Shown here one piece after another: positions 9,417-17,418 of a stretch of DNA of 51,422 nucleotides (position 1 is its first letter; every line of letters starts with the position of its first letter). Origin of the DNA: CBFGTA01 sp965651595 (GTDB lineage: Bacteria; Actinomycetota; Actinomycetes; S36-B12; UBA10799). The translations under genes and the position numbers were made by a program. Location of the stretch: contig CBFGTA010000001.1 of NCBI GenBank assembly GCA_965651595.1, forward strand, positions 1 through 51,422. The letters are read 5' to 3'. The notes below the pieces were generated by a model. The model did not search any database. It was not told the origin of the DNA and worked only from the letters and a program-made list of their open reading frames with translations.

Positions 9417-11008
9417 TGAGCTGGCTCTTTGTCGCTCAGCGCGGCCAGGCGACGTAGCTCATCGTCATGCTTGGGGTAGAACACGGCAACCAGGACACCT
9501 GCCACCACGACCATGCCTAGGGCGAACGCGAATGCCCAGTTCGCTCCCTGCAGGAACGCCGTTTGAGCCCATCCCATCAGGGTCTGGGCCGGGACTTGGG
9601 GGAGTCCGGCGGCCACGCTCTCAGCACCAGCGAACGATTGGGTCATGAGTGCGACGGCCTGGTCGGACACCGATTGCCGTTCAGATTCCGGGACGGTATT
9701 CAACGAGGCCGTCAGATCGGCCGAATATTTCACGACGAGCAAAGAGCCCATCACCGACTGCATGATGGCGCCGCCGAGGTCGCGCTGGAGGTCGTTCGTT
9801 GCTGACCCCATGCCCGCCTTGTTGGGGGGAACCGCTGCCATCACTGCTCGGCTGGCTGGACTAGCGGCCATGGCGACGCCGGCACCGAGGGATGCGTACG
9901 AAATGCCGATCACCCAGTAGGGACTGTCGGCCTGCCACACGAACATCCCGACGAACCCGGCGGCGAGCAAGGCGAAGCCGATTAACAGGGTGATCCGCGA
10001 CCCGACTCGATTGATCACGATCGCCGCGACCGGCGACAGCACGACCATGGCGATCGCCGACGGCAGGATCGCCAAGCCCGCGGACAACGTCGAGTACCCC
10101 ATCACGTCCTGGAGGAACTGCTGCCCGATGAAGAACGAACCCATCAGTGATCCGAACACAATCAGGCCAGCAACTGCGGCCACCCAGAAAATGCGATTGC
10201 GGGCGATCCGGAAGTCGAACAGCGGGTTCGCTACTCGCAGCTGTCGGCGAACAAACACAACGCAGCTGGCGATCGCGATGACACCAAGTACTGCCGCGAC
10301 CGTGGCTAACCCTGGCTGCGGGGCGAAGCTGATGGCCAGAATCAAACTCGCCACGAAGATGACCGACAGGACCCCCCCGAAGTTGTCGACCGGTCGCGGG
10401 TCGCAGGTCGAGGCGGGTACTCCCACAATCACCAACACGAGAGCGATGGCAGCCAAGGGAATCGTGATGGCAAAGCCGGAGCCCCACCAGCTGAAGGTGA
10501 GTAGCCAACCGACGACGGTCGGCCCCAGGCTGGACACGCCCGCTCCGATCCCCGACCACAGCGCGATAGCGGTGACAAGTTTCTTACCGGTGTAGAGCGT
10601 GACGATGATCGACAAAGTAGTGGGGTACACCATTCCGGCAGCGATTCCGCCAACTAGCCTGCTGATGATCAGGAAATCCATGCTGGGGGCCCAGGCGGCA
10701 CAGGCCGCGGCTGGAATCGACACGATGAGGCCGATGATGAGCAGCCGACGACGGCCATGGTGGTCGCCGATTGCTCCCAAGTAGAGAACGGAACCGGCCA
10801 GGCCGAGGGTGAAGCCCACCGCTACGAGGTTCAGGCTGGCCTGACTCGCTTCGAAGTGGCGTCCAATGTCGGGTAGTGCGACGTTCGCTACCGCCAGGTT
10901 CAAGTTGGCGACGCAAGCGGCGGCGATCAAAGTGAAGAGGGCGAAGCCAGCGCGGGACCGGACAGCCGCAGTCGGCGAGTTTTCCACAAGCGCACGGTAT
11001 TCGATCAC
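9413..11008 (-). CDS. MFS drug:H+ antiporter, DHA2 family (14 membrane segments)
   Basis: Protein of up to 531 residues with about 14 hydrophobic segments, of the EmrB/QacA type. Visible signatures are NLAVANVALPDIGRHF in segment 1, the loop GAIGDHHGRRRLL, and GPTVVGWLLTFSWWGSGF in segment 5. A hydrophilic loop near residues 420-475 precedes the last segments. The frame opens with GTG at 11008, which has no clear ribosome-binding site; a second GTG seven codons later is an equally good start. It is the first gene of a two-transporter operon, coupled to the 12-segment MFS gene, and diverges from the rpsF operon across 240 bases. Substrate unknown. Confidence 0.86.
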   Translation of the reverse strand: MIEYRALVENSPTAAVRSRAGFALFTLIAAACVANLNLAVANVALPDIGRHFEASQASLNLVAVGFTLGLAGSVLYLGAIGDHHGRRRLLIIGLIVSIPAAACAAWAPSMDFLIISRLVGGIAAGMVYPTTLSIIVTLYTGKKLVTAIALWSGIGAGVSSLGPTVVGWLLTFSWWGSGFAITIPLAAIALVLVIVGVPASTCDPRPVDNFGGVLSVIFVASLILAISFAPQPGLATVAAVLGVIAIASCVVFVRRQLRVANPLFDFRIARNRIFWVAAVAGLIVFGSLMGSFFIGQQFLQDVMGYSTLSAGLAILPSAIAMVVLSPVAAIVINRVGSRITLLIGFALLAAGFVGMFVWQADSPYWVIGISYASLGAGVAMAASPASRAVMAAVPPNKAGMGSATNDLQRDLGGAIMQSVMGSLLVVKYSADLTASLNTVPESERQSVSDQAVALMTQSFAGAESVAAGLPQVPAQTLMGWAQTAFLQGANWAFAFALGMVVVAGVLVAVFYPKHDDELRRLAALSDKEPAQ

Positions 11009-11107
11009 TGGCCGGGGAAGCTCGACTAGTGTGCACCGAGCAGCCCAAGCACCCGGTCAACGTGACTCTCGTCCCTCGAGTAACAGCCAGAATACCGGGC
11101 CTATCGG

Positions 11108-11136
11108 TTGTTGGGTCGGGGCCAGGAGAGTACTCT
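11108..11136 (+). promoter_or_regulatory. Predicted promoter of the rpsF operon
   Basis: TTGTTG (11108-11113) and TACTCT (11131-11136) are separated by exactly 17 bases and fit the vegetative actinobacterial promoter pattern (TTGxxx, TAnnnT). Transcription would begin near 11143 and leave a leader of about 107 bases before rpsF. Confidence 0.5.
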
Positions 11137-11189
11137 AGGACAGTTACCCACCCGCTTCGAGCCGCTCATGGCTACGCGGTGAAGGTGGA

Positions 11190-11218
11190 GTGACCTCCTG
11201 TCACGGAAAGGCCGTGAC
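11190..11218 (+). promoter_or_regulatory. Leader hairpins upstream of rpsF (possible S6:S18 autoregulatory element)
   Basis: GTCACGG (11200-11206) and CCGTGAC (11212-11218) form a perfect 7-bp stem with loop AAAGG. GTGAC at 11190-11194 can pair instead with GTCAC at 11200-11204, giving two mutually exclusive structures just before the AAAGGAGG ribosome-binding site. In many bacteria S6 with S18 binds its own leader at a CCG-containing structure. This could be such an element, but I cannot match the full consensus by eye. Confidence 0.3.
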
Positions 11219-11249
11219 CGATTGAGACCAAAGGAGGCGTGCGCTTCGC

Positions 11250-11555
11250 ATGCGTAAGTACGAAGTCATGGTCATCTTGGACCCCGATCTTGAGGAACGT
11301 ACGGTCCGTCCGAGCATGGACACTTTCCTCAACGTTATTCGGACAGCTGGCGGCAATGTCGAAGATCTCGAAGTATGGGGTCGACGCCGTCTCGCCTACG
11401 AGATCAACAAAGCGGCAGACGGAATCTACGTGGTCGCTACCGTCACCGCCGAATCTGAAGCAGTGGGTGAACTTGATCGCCAGCTGAACCTCAATGACGC
11501 CGTCTTGCGCACCAAGGTCGTGCGCCTACCCGAGAATCACGGATCTGCCGCATAG
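11250..11555 (+). CDS. rpsF: 30S ribosomal protein S6
   Basis: Protein of 101 residues starting MRKYEVMVILDPDLEE, the standard S6 opening, with VEDLEVWGRRRLAYEINKAA and AVLRTKVVR further on. S6 pairs with S18 in the platform of the small subunit. It is full length for the actinobacterial form (about 95-100). The ATG at 11250 is preceded by AAAGGAGG some 11 bases upstream. It is the first gene of the rpsF-ssb-rpsR-rplI operon. Confidence 0.98.
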   Translation: MRKYEVMVILDPDLEERTVRPSMDTFLNVIRTAGGNVEDLEVWGRRRLAYEINKAADGIYVVATVTAESEAVGELDRQLNLNDAVLRTKVVRLPENHGSAA

Positions 11556-11629
11556 TTCGGGAACGGTCGGCTCTGCCTTCGGGGAGTCGGCTCTCGAGCC
11601 GCTTGTGGCAGTTGGAGAAAGGAAGTCCC

Positions 11630-12097
11630 ATGGCAGGAGAACCACAGATCACTCTGGTGGGAAACCTCGTTGACGATCCCGAACTTCGGTTCACGCCCTC
11701 TGGGGTAGCGGTGGCACGCTTTCGTGTTGCTTCAACTCCGCGGACGTTTGATCGCCAAGCCAACGAATGGAAAGATGGCGAGTCGGTGTTCCTGACCTGC
11801 CAGGCCTGGCGGCAGTACGCCGAGAACGTGGCGGAGTCGCTCAGCAAAGGCACCCGCGTTATTGTCGTGGGTCGTTTGCGTCAGCGCAGCTATGAGACAA
11901 ATGCTGGGGAACGCCGTACCGTCTATGACGTAGAAGTTGATGATGTCGGTCCCGCCCTGCGTAATGCGACAGCCTCTGTCTCGCGGGTCAACCGCAGTGG
12001 TGGTGCCCCCAGTTCTGGCGGTGGATCGGCGCCAGCCGCATCCGATCCTTGGAGCACTCCGGCTGCCTCGGCTGGTGCGGACGAACCACCGTTCTAA
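11630..12097 (+). CDS. ssb: Single-stranded DNA-binding protein
   Basis: Protein of 155 residues with one OB fold in the first 110 residues (ITLVGNLVDDPELRFTPSG, VARFRVAS, FLTCQAWRQYAENVAESL, RVIVVGRLRQRSYE), a flexible Gly/Ser/Ala linker, and the acidic C-terminal tip DEPPF that recruits replication and repair partners. I chose ATG 11630, preceded by GGAGAAAGGAAG; a frame nine codons longer (from 11603) lacks a good ribosome-binding site. It lies between the two partner ribosomal protein genes S6 and S18, the usual order in bacteria. SSB coats single-stranded DNA at forks. Confidence 0.97.
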   Translation: MAGEPQITLVGNLVDDPELRFTPSGVAVARFRVASTPRTFDRQANEWKDGESVFLTCQAWRQYAENVAESLSKGTRVIVVGRLRQRSYETNAGERRTVYDVEVDDVGPALRNATASVSRVNRSGGAPSSGGGSAPAASDPWSTPAASAGADEPPF

Positions 12098-12180
12098 TCC
12101 CTCATCCTTGACCGTCCGGCCCTGCCGTGCCCACGCGAGCAGTGACCGGGCGGGCCCCTCTTAACTGAAAGAAGATCACT

Positions 12181-12432
12181 ATGGCAAAGAAGGAAGCCCC
12201 ACAGGCCCCTGTGCGGAAAATCAAGAAGAAGGCTTGCCCGTTTTGCAAGCAAGAGAACCCGTACGTCGATTACAAAGATGTGAACATGCTGCGTAAGTAC
12301 ATTTCTGACCGGGGAAAGATCCGCGCCCGTCGGGTCACCGGTAACTGCACCCAGCATCAGCGCGAGGTTGCCACGGCGGTCAAGAACGCCCGCGAAATGG
12401 CCCTCTTGCCCTACACCGCCAGCACGCGCTAG
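12181..12432 (+). CDS. rpsR: 30S ribosomal protein S18
   Basis: Protein of 83 residues with a lysine-rich start, a CPFCKQ motif (CxxC) and the S18 signature LRKYISDRGKIRARRVTGNCTQHQREV. The CxxC together with the later Cys and His suggests the zinc-binding (C+) form of S18; actinobacteria often carry a second, zinc-free copy elsewhere that is used under zinc starvation. Translation begins at ATG 12181 after GAAAGAAG. It binds S6 on the platform of the small subunit. Confidence 0.97.
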   Translation: MAKKEAPQAPVRKIKKKACPFCKQENPYVDYKDVNMLRKYISDRGKIRARRVTGNCTQHQREVATAVKNAREMALLPYTASTR

Positions 12433-12443
12433 GAAGGCTACTG

Positions 12444-12890
12444 ATGAAGATCATCCTTACTCAGAATGTGGACGGCCTCGGTGAGGCGGGAGACATCGTC
12501 GAGGTGAAGTCCGGCTACGGCCGCAACTACCTGGTTCCACGTAACCTGGCCATCGTCTGGTCCCGTGGGGCAGAAAAGAACGTCACTGAGATCAAGCGTG
12601 CCCGTCAATCCCGGGCCGTTCGTGACGCGGCGCATGCTCACGAGTTGAAGACGCAGCTTGAGGCCGCGCCGGTCACCGTATCGGTGCGCGCCGGTGAAGG
12701 AGGCCGTCTGTTCGGTTCGGTATCTGGTGCGGCGATCGCTCAGGCGATCCGTTCGGCTGGCGGTCCGGCAGTCGACAAGCGAGCCATCGAGGTTGACGGC
12801 ACCATCAAGACGGTGGGCGACTATCGTGCGGCAGTTCGCCTGCATGGCGACATCGCCGCTCGCATCACGGTCACCGTGGTGGCGGCCTGA
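12444..12890 (+). CDS. rplI: 50S ribosomal protein L9
   Basis: Protein of 148 residues, full length for L9. It opens with MKIILTQNVDGLGEAGDIVEVKSGY... and includes GYGRNYLVPRNLA, the RNA-binding N-terminal domain, followed by a helical linker and a C-terminal domain with GRLFGSVS. It starts 11 bases after rpsR, with GGAAGG as the ribosome-binding site. The strong hairpin at 12933-12971 ends the operon. Confidence 0.98.
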   Translation: MKIILTQNVDGLGEAGDIVEVKSGYGRNYLVPRNLAIVWSRGAEKNVTEIKRARQSRAVRDAAHAHELKTQLEAAPVTVSVRAGEGGRLFGSVSGAAIAQAIRSAGGPAVDKRAIEVDGTIKTVGDYRAAVRLHGDIAARITVTVVAA

Positions 12891-12932
12891 TCACTACGTA
12901 GCGGGCCCGCCCAGGCCTTGGCTAGACCCTCT

Positions 12933-12971
12933 CCCGGTGGGGCAGTCCGCTTCGGTGGCTGCCCCACCGGG
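12933..12971 (+). terminator. Terminator hairpin of the rpsF-rplI operon
   Basis: A perfect 13-bp stem, CCCGGTGGGGCAG (12933-12945) with CTGCCCCACCGGG (12959-12971), and a 13-base loop. No U-tract follows, which is common in actinobacteria. It starts 42 bases after the rplI stop codon and could also serve the convergent phosphatase gene. Confidence 0.75.
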
Positions 12972-13065
12972 TGGTTAAGCGCAGTGGTCGACCGTTGCGC
13001 CTCGCCAGAACCCGATCCCGCCGATCCGACCGAGCACATCCGCGATGCCTGCCGCCAACCCGGTG

Positions 13066-13590
13066 TCATAGCTGCAGCCGCGCATAGTCAACAACTCCGC
13101 GCGAACAGCGCTGAACCATTCCCAGAACCGCGTCGAAGTCCGAGTCGTCGCCGTAGTAAGGGTCAGGGACTTCCAGGCGGCTGTCATTGTCAGGAAGGTG
13201 CATGAGGTCTGCGTCAAACGAACGCAGGAGCCGAATTCGTTCGAACTCATCGTCGGACCTGGCCAGATCTTGAAGCGCAGCCAGGTTGGCTCGATCCATG
13301 GCCAGCACTAGATCAGCTGAATCAAACCAGTGGGAGCGGAACACAGCGGCCCGATGCGAGGGGGAGTATCCGGCCTCCCGCAAGACCTTCTGGGTGCGAG
13401 GATCAGCTGGCTCCCCGGCATGCCACCCGGCCGTACCGGCTGAACGAACCGTGACGCGGTCAGCCAGGCCAGCATCAGCGAACTCCGCCCGCAACACCGC
13501 CGCGGCAATCGGGGATCGACAAATGTTGCCCAGACAGACAGTGACGACCTCCCAAGTGTGAGGTGCGTTGGACGACTCAACAATGACCAC
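13066..13590 (-). CDS. Low-molecular-weight protein-tyrosine phosphatase
   Basis: Protein of 174 residues with the P-loop CLGNICRSP (C-x5-R) near the N-terminus and the C-terminal acid loop VPDPYYGD, whose Asp is the general acid. Together these define the cytoplasmic LMW phosphotyrosine phosphatase family (PtpA/Wzb/arsenate-reductase-like). The reading frame is open to 13734, but the upstream part looks non-coding; GTG 13590, about 18 codons before the catalytic Cys, gives a normal family length. It is convergent with rplI and divergent from dnaB. The substrate is unknown; in actinobacteria such enzymes act on tyrosine kinases or in signalling. Confidence 0.9.
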   Translation of the reverse strand: MVIVESSNAPHTWEVVTVCLGNICRSPIAAAVLRAEFADAGLADRVTVRSAGTAGWHAGEPADPRTQKVLREAGYSPSHRAAVFRSHWFDSADLVLAMDRANLAALQDLARSDDEFERIRLLRSFDADLMHLPDNDSRLEVPDPYYGDDSDFDAVLGMVQRCSRGVVDYARLQL

Positions 13591-13948
13591 GCACCCATCA
13601 TATGGGTCCGAGTTGGGTGCGAGTTGGGCGAAGAAATTGTTTCCCACAGGCTGTGAGCACCGGCGGGCCTGCCGTACAGGGTGTTGAGGTCGCTGTTGTG
13701 CTGAGCCGTTGACCGCTGTCAACAGGTCGTCCACACCCGCACTGCCACTATGCCCAGAGTCTCCACAAGTCCAGTAACAGCTTGTCCACAGCCGTCCGGA
13801 GGAACCGGTCTGCTCGCGTAGTCAATGTCGGAGCGGGCAGCCATGATGTACGAGGACTTGCTGTTGGGGGGCAGCGTCTAGCTGGCGATGCTCCCCCGCG
13901 ACCTGCGGGCGGAAGTACGTGCCGGTGGTCGTGGGCAAGGAGGACTGC
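13591..13948. other. Divergent intergenic region between the phosphatase gene and dnaB
   Basis: This 358-base spacer has no convincing gene. It holds DnaA-box-like 9-mers (see 13640-13790), an inverted repeat GTTGAC-cgct-GTCAAC at 13708-13723, and a possible imperfect hairpin around 13865-13900 (GGGGGCAGC with GCTCCCCC) ahead of the dnaB start. No clear promoter hexamers stand out. Confidence 0.5.
13640..13790 (+). promoter_or_regulatory. Cluster of DnaA-box-like sites upstream of dnaB
   Basis: TTGTCCACA at 13782-13790 is an exact match to the preferred actinobacterial DnaA box. TCGTCCACA at 13727-13735 has one mismatch; GTCTCCACA at 13759-13767 and TTTCCCACA at 13640-13648 have two. All four point the same way and end 158 bases before the dnaB start. 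DnaA could regulate dnaB here or be titrated. The two weaker sites may be chance. Confidence 0.45.
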
Positions 13949-15310
13949 GTGAGTATTGCGGACTTAACGGCACTGCCAGGCTCCCAGCGGGATTCAGTCA
14001 TGCGCACGCCCCCGCAGGACTTGATGGCCGAGCAGTGCGTGCTCGGAGCGATGTTGCTGAGCAAAGATGCCATCGCTGACGTAGTCGAGGATCTCCGCGA
14101 GGACGACTTCTACAAGCCAGCCCACGCCGTGGTCTACGGGGCGATTCTTGATCTGTATGGGCGGGGCGAGCCCGCCGACGCCGTCACCGTGGCCAGCGAA
14201 CTCACCAAGGCTGGCTCCATCGGCCGGGTCGGTGGTGCCACCTATCTGCACACCTTGACGCAGGCGGTGCCGGTCGCTGAAAGCGCGAGCTACTACGCCC
14301 GGATCGTGGTTGAGCAGGCCACTCTGCGCCGGTTGGTGACGGCGGGAACCAAGATCACGCAGCTGGCCTATGCGGCGGAAGGCGAAGTTGACGATCTGGT
14401 TGACCGAGCCGAATCGGAGATCTTCCATGTCTCGGCTCGCCGCAGTGGCGAAGACTACGAGGCTCTCGAGACCTTGATGCCCGCTGCCATCGAAGAGATC
14501 GAAGCGATTCATTCCCGCGGTGGCCAGCTAGTCGGAGTGCCTACGGGGTTCGCTGATCTCGATGACCTCACCAATGGGCTTCATCCCGGCCAAATGATCA
14601 TCGTGGCGGGGCGTCCGGCAATGGGTAAGTCGACCTTGGGTTTGGATTTTGCGCGCAGTGCGAGCATCAAGAACGGCGCCACTAGCGCGATCTTCTCGCT
14701 TGAGATGTCGCGCAACGAGATCATCATGCGCCTGTTGTCAGCGGAGGCACGTGTGCCTTTGCAACACATACGTAACGGCTCGATGACAGAGCAAGACTGG
14801 ATGCGGTTAGCGCGGTGCCAGTCCGAGATGAGCGATGCGCCCCTTTACATCGACGACTCGCCGAACCTGTCGCTGATGGAGATTCGAGCGAAGTGCCGTC
14901 GACTCAAGCAACGTCACGAGCTCAAGCTCGTAGTGGTGGACTATTTGCAGTTGATGACATCTGGCCGAAAAGTGGAGAGTCGGCAGCAGGAAGTCAGTGA
15001 GTTCTCCCGATCGCTGAAGCTGCTCGCCAAAGAGCTTGAAGTTCCGGTGATTGCCATCAGCCAGCTCAACCGCGGTCCCGAGCAGCGAACGGACAAACGT
15101 CCGATGGTCAGTGACTTGCGCGAATCGGGCAGCCTCGAACAGGATGCGGATGTCGTTTTGCTCGTCCACCGGGAAGACTTCTACGATGCTGACTCGCGCC
15201 CGGGTGAGGCTGATCTGATCGTCGGCAAGCATCGCAACGGACCCACCAAGACGATCACCGTTGCCTTCCAAGGCCACTACTCCCGCTTCGTGGACATGGC
15301 CCACGAGTAG
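13949..15310 (+). CDS. dnaB: Replicative DNA helicase DnaB
   Basis: Protein of 453 residues, a normal length, so no intein interrupts it (several mycobacterial DnaB proteins carry one). The N-terminal domain starts at PPQDLMAEQCVLGAML; the RecA-like domain has Walker A GRPAMGKST (residues 221-229), FSLEMS, Walker B LVVVDYLQLM (about 327-336), the DnaB loop motif ISQLNRG and the C-terminal HRNGPT. It is the hexameric ring helicase that unwinds DNA at the fork and recruits primase. I chose GTG 13949 because AAGGAGG lies five bases upstream; the frame extends 10 codons further without a better site. It follows rplI after the intervening, oppositely oriented phosphatase gene, matching actinobacterial synteny. 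Confidence 0.98.
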   Translation: MSIADLTALPGSQRDSVMRTPPQDLMAEQCVLGAMLLSKDAIADVVEDLREDDFYKPAHAVVYGAILDLYGRGEPADAVTVASELTKAGSIGRVGGATYLHTLTQAVPVAESASYYARIVVEQATLRRLVTAGTKITQLAYAAEGEVDDLVDRAESEIFHVSARRSGEDYEALETLMPAAIEEIEAIHSRGGQLVGVPTGFADLDDLTNGLHPGQMIIVAGRPAMGKSTLGLDFARSASIKNGATSAIFSLEMSRNEIIMRLLSAEARVPLQHIRNGSMTEQDWMRLARCQSEMSDAPLYIDDSPNLSLMEIRAKCRRLKQRHELKLVVVDYLQLMTSGRKVESRQQEVSEFSRSLKLLAKELEVPVIAISQLNRGPEQRTDKRPMVSDLRESGSLEQDADVVLLVHREDFYDADSRPGEADLIVGKHRNGPTKTITVAFQGHYSRFVDMAHE

Positions 15311-15426
15311 GTACCGAGCTGTAGGTTCCCGACCTACTCGGTCACGTCCCGCGCACGCCACCACCCGCCACACTGCATGCCGCAACGAATGCGCGCGGCG
15401 GCGGGGCGTGGCAGCCACCCACCGCT

Positions 15427-15456
15427 CTTTGCCTGGCGCGAACACGCCGAGCAAAG
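15427..15456 (+). terminator. Hairpin downstream of dnaB
   Basis: CTTTGC (15427-15432) pairs with GCAAAG (15451-15456) and GGCG (15435-15438) with CGCC (15445-15448), with a symmetric 2-base internal loop and a 6-base loop. There is no U-tract. It is 117 bases after the dnaB stop and is a plausible factor-aided terminator. Confidence 0.35.
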
Positions 15457-15600
15457 CACCAGCACCATGTACTGGGCGCGCGTACGTACGCCACCCACCG
15501 CCTGATGGGCAGCGCCTGCTAACTCGCCGCAGCGTCGAGGGCAGACACCTAGTGCGCTATGAGATCGAGACGATCGGTCACCTCTCAGGAGCGACGGATG

Positions 15601-15683
15601 TGCTTGGAATTACAATCAAGAGGCGGTATGTGAGCATCAAATGCTTGGTATTGCAATCAATTGGTTCCGAGTTGTTGTAGTCT
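15601..15683 (+). promoter_or_regulatory. hipBA control region: two 19-bp operator-like repeats and a -10 element
   Basis: TGCTTGGAATTACAATCAA (15601-15619) and TGCTTGGTATTGCAATCAA (15642-15660) match at 17 of 19 positions and start 41 bases apart, about four helical turns, so bound dimers would sit on one face of DNA. Each contains a TTG-n6-CAA dyad. TAGTCT at 15678-15683 fits the TAnnnT -10 pattern six bases before the GTG of hipB, which suggests a leaderless mRNA. HipB-type proteins repress their own operon through such sites. Confidence 0.6.
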
Positions 15684-15689
15684 GAACAT

Positions 15690-15974
15690 GTGCGACGGAT
15701 GCTCAGTTCGAAGGAATGGGAAGCCGAGATTGGTTCCCGCATTAAGCGTGCGCGGACTCGTCAACACCTCAGCCAAACTCAGTTGGCGACACTGGCGAAT
15801 GTTTCTCGATCTGCGGTCCAAACCCTCGAATCCGGTGCCGGTAGCAGCCTTAAAACTTTCATCGCGGTCATGAAAGCTCTCAACTCAGATCCTGAACTCG
15901 ATGCCTTCTTGCAGCACGCAATTCAACCCACACCCATGGAAGTTCTGCGGCAACAACAAAGGAGGCAGTCGTGA
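15690..15974 (+). CDS. hipB: HipB-like XRE-family antitoxin
   Basis: Small protein of 94 residues with a Cro/XRE helix-turn-helix over about residues 12-65 (IGSRIKRARTRQHLSQTQLATLANVS, SAVQTLESG), the hallmark of HipB antitoxins. It would bind the repeats upstream and neutralise HipA. The C-terminal 25 residues are polar and Gln-rich and could be the toxin-contacting tail. It starts at GTG 15690, probably on a leaderless transcript (a -10 element ends at 15683); ATG 15699 is an alternative. The stop overlaps the hipA start codon (GTGA), the usual toxin-antitoxin coupling. Confidence 0.85.
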   Translation: MRRMLSSKEWEAEIGSRIKRARTRQHLSQTQLATLANVSRSAVQTLESGAGSSLKTFIAVMKALNSDPELDAFLQHAIQPTPMEVLRQQQRRQS

Positions 15975-17269
15975 CGGTCGGGCCCACCATGATTCCTGCC
16001 TTAGAAGTACGCGCATGGGGTCACACGGTTGGAGCCATAACGCTCGATAACACAGGTATTGTCGAATTTGAGTACGCAGAAGACTGGGTCACGCGTCGTA
16101 TCGACCTGGCACCAAGACACCTTCCCGTCACAACGGGTCGCCAACCCACATTCCGATTTCCCGATCTTCCACGAGCCACGTTTAGAGGGCTCCCGGGAAT
16201 GCTCTCCGATTCGTTACCCGACAACTTCGGTAACAGCGTCATCAACGCATGGCTGGAAAGCCATAACATCGACAAGAACTCTTTCACCGTTCTCGACCGG
16301 CTCGCATACATCGGTGAACGCGGTTTCGGTGCACTCACCTACCATCCGGCAACCCCCATCGACACCGACACCACGAGCAGCGTCTTAGACATTGCCGCGC
16401 TCGTGACCGCGGCGCGATCTGCAATCAAGGGAACCGTCGACAACACCGAAACGCTGAGCCATCTCATCCGCGTCGGCTCATCCGCTGGCGGTGCTCGTGC
16501 GAAAGCGATCATCAACTACAACACGGAGACCGGTGAACTCACCGAAGGTCACCTCGAGCCGGAACCAGGATTCGAACCGTGGCTCATGAAACTCGATGGC
16601 GTCAACCCGAACGCGTCCGTACTCGGGCACACCGAACCGTACACACGCATCGAATACGCCTACCATCTCATGGCCATGGATGCGGGAATCATCATGAATC
16701 CATGCGAACTTATTGACGAAGGTCCACGCGCACACTTCATCACGAAACGATTCGACCGAACCCGGACTAACGATCGGGTGCATATGCAAACACTGTGCGC
16801 CTTAGACCATCTCGACTTCCGGCAACCCGCCGCCCACAGCTACGAACAACTCCTACGCCTCACCAGCGACCTCAACCCCGACCCGTACCAGCGCGGCGAA
16901 GCGTACCGACGGCTCGTGTTTAACGTCCTCGCAGTGAACCGTGACGACCACACAAAAAACACCAGCTTCCTTTACACCCCAGACGATGGCTGGCATCTCA
17001 GCCCCGCTTACGACGTGACGTACGCACACAATCCCGACGGCCTATGGACCGCCACCCACCAAATGACCATCAACAAGAAGACCGCCACCATTACCCGTGA
17101 CGATCTGCACTACGTGGGCGACAAATACGGGATACCCGGTTACCGCGACATCATCAAGACAGTGACAGCCGCCGTTGCCGACTGGGAAACATACGCACAA
17201 CAAGCAGGTGTTCCCGAATCCGTCACGAAACGCATCCGTGACGACCTCAACACCGTGCGGCTCTCGTAG
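15971..17269 (+). CDS. hipA: HipA-like serine/threonine kinase toxin
   Basis: Protein of 432 residues, full length for HipA, with an N-terminal HipA domain (VRAWGHTVGAITL, LPGMLSDSLPDNFG) and the kinase core. Key kinase motifs are intact: the regulatory/P-loop VGSSAGGARAKA (168-179), the catalytic loop NRDDHTKN (323-330) and the Mg-binding SPAYDV (344-349). HipA of Escherichia coli phosphorylates glutamyl-tRNA synthetase and stalls translation, giving persister cells; the target here may differ. It begins at GTG 15971, overlapping the hipB stop. Codon choice looks somewhat AT-richer than that of neighbouring core genes, which fits transfer into this site. Confidence 0.9.
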   Translation: MTVGPTMIPALEVRAWGHTVGAITLDNTGIVEFEYAEDWVTRRIDLAPRHLPVTTGRQPTFRFPDLPRATFRGLPGMLSDSLPDNFGNSVINAWLESHNIDKNSFTVLDRLAYIGERGFGALTYHPATPIDTDTTSSVLDIAALVTAARSAIKGTVDNTETLSHLIRVGSSAGGARAKAIINYNTETGELTEGHLEPEPGFEPWLMKLDGVNPNASVLGHTEPYTRIEYAYHLMAMDAGIIMNPCELIDEGPRAHFITKRFDRTRTNDRVHMQTLCALDHLDFRQPAAHSYEQLLRLTSDLNPDPYQRGEAYRRLVFNVLAVNRDDHTKNTSFLYTPDDGWHLSPAYDVTYAHNPDGLWTATHQMTINKKTATITRDDLHYVGDKYGIPGYRDIIKTVTAAVADWETYAQQAGVPESVTKRIRDDLNTVRLS

Positions 17270-17418
17270 CCGTCCACGCCGACCGGGGGCAGCACCTCGG
17301 CGACCTGAAAGACAACCTCATCGACGTCCTCGACCTGTCCTCCGCGATCGGACACTCGACCGCATCACCTGGGGACTTCCAGTCTTTAGTCGACACCTGC
17401 GGAAACACTCTGACGTAG
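17242..17418 (+). pseudogene. Short gene remnant directly after hipA
   Basis: An open stretch in another frame overlaps the end of hipA and continues for about 50 codons to a TAG at 17416. It reads like the tail of a real protein (HADRGQHLGDLKDNLIDVLD) but has no ATG, GTG or TTG start. It is probably a leftover of a disrupted gene. I do not recognise the family, and chance is possible. Confidence 0.22.

Larger units (their letters stand above)
15311..15689. other. Intergenic region dnaB-hipB
   Basis: The 379 bases after dnaB change character midway. The first half is GC-rich and holds a hairpin (15427-15456). The second half, from about 15590, is AT-richer and carries two operator-like repeats and a probable -10 element for hipBA. 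I see no gene; this is the likely left edge of the accessory region. Confidence 0.5.
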
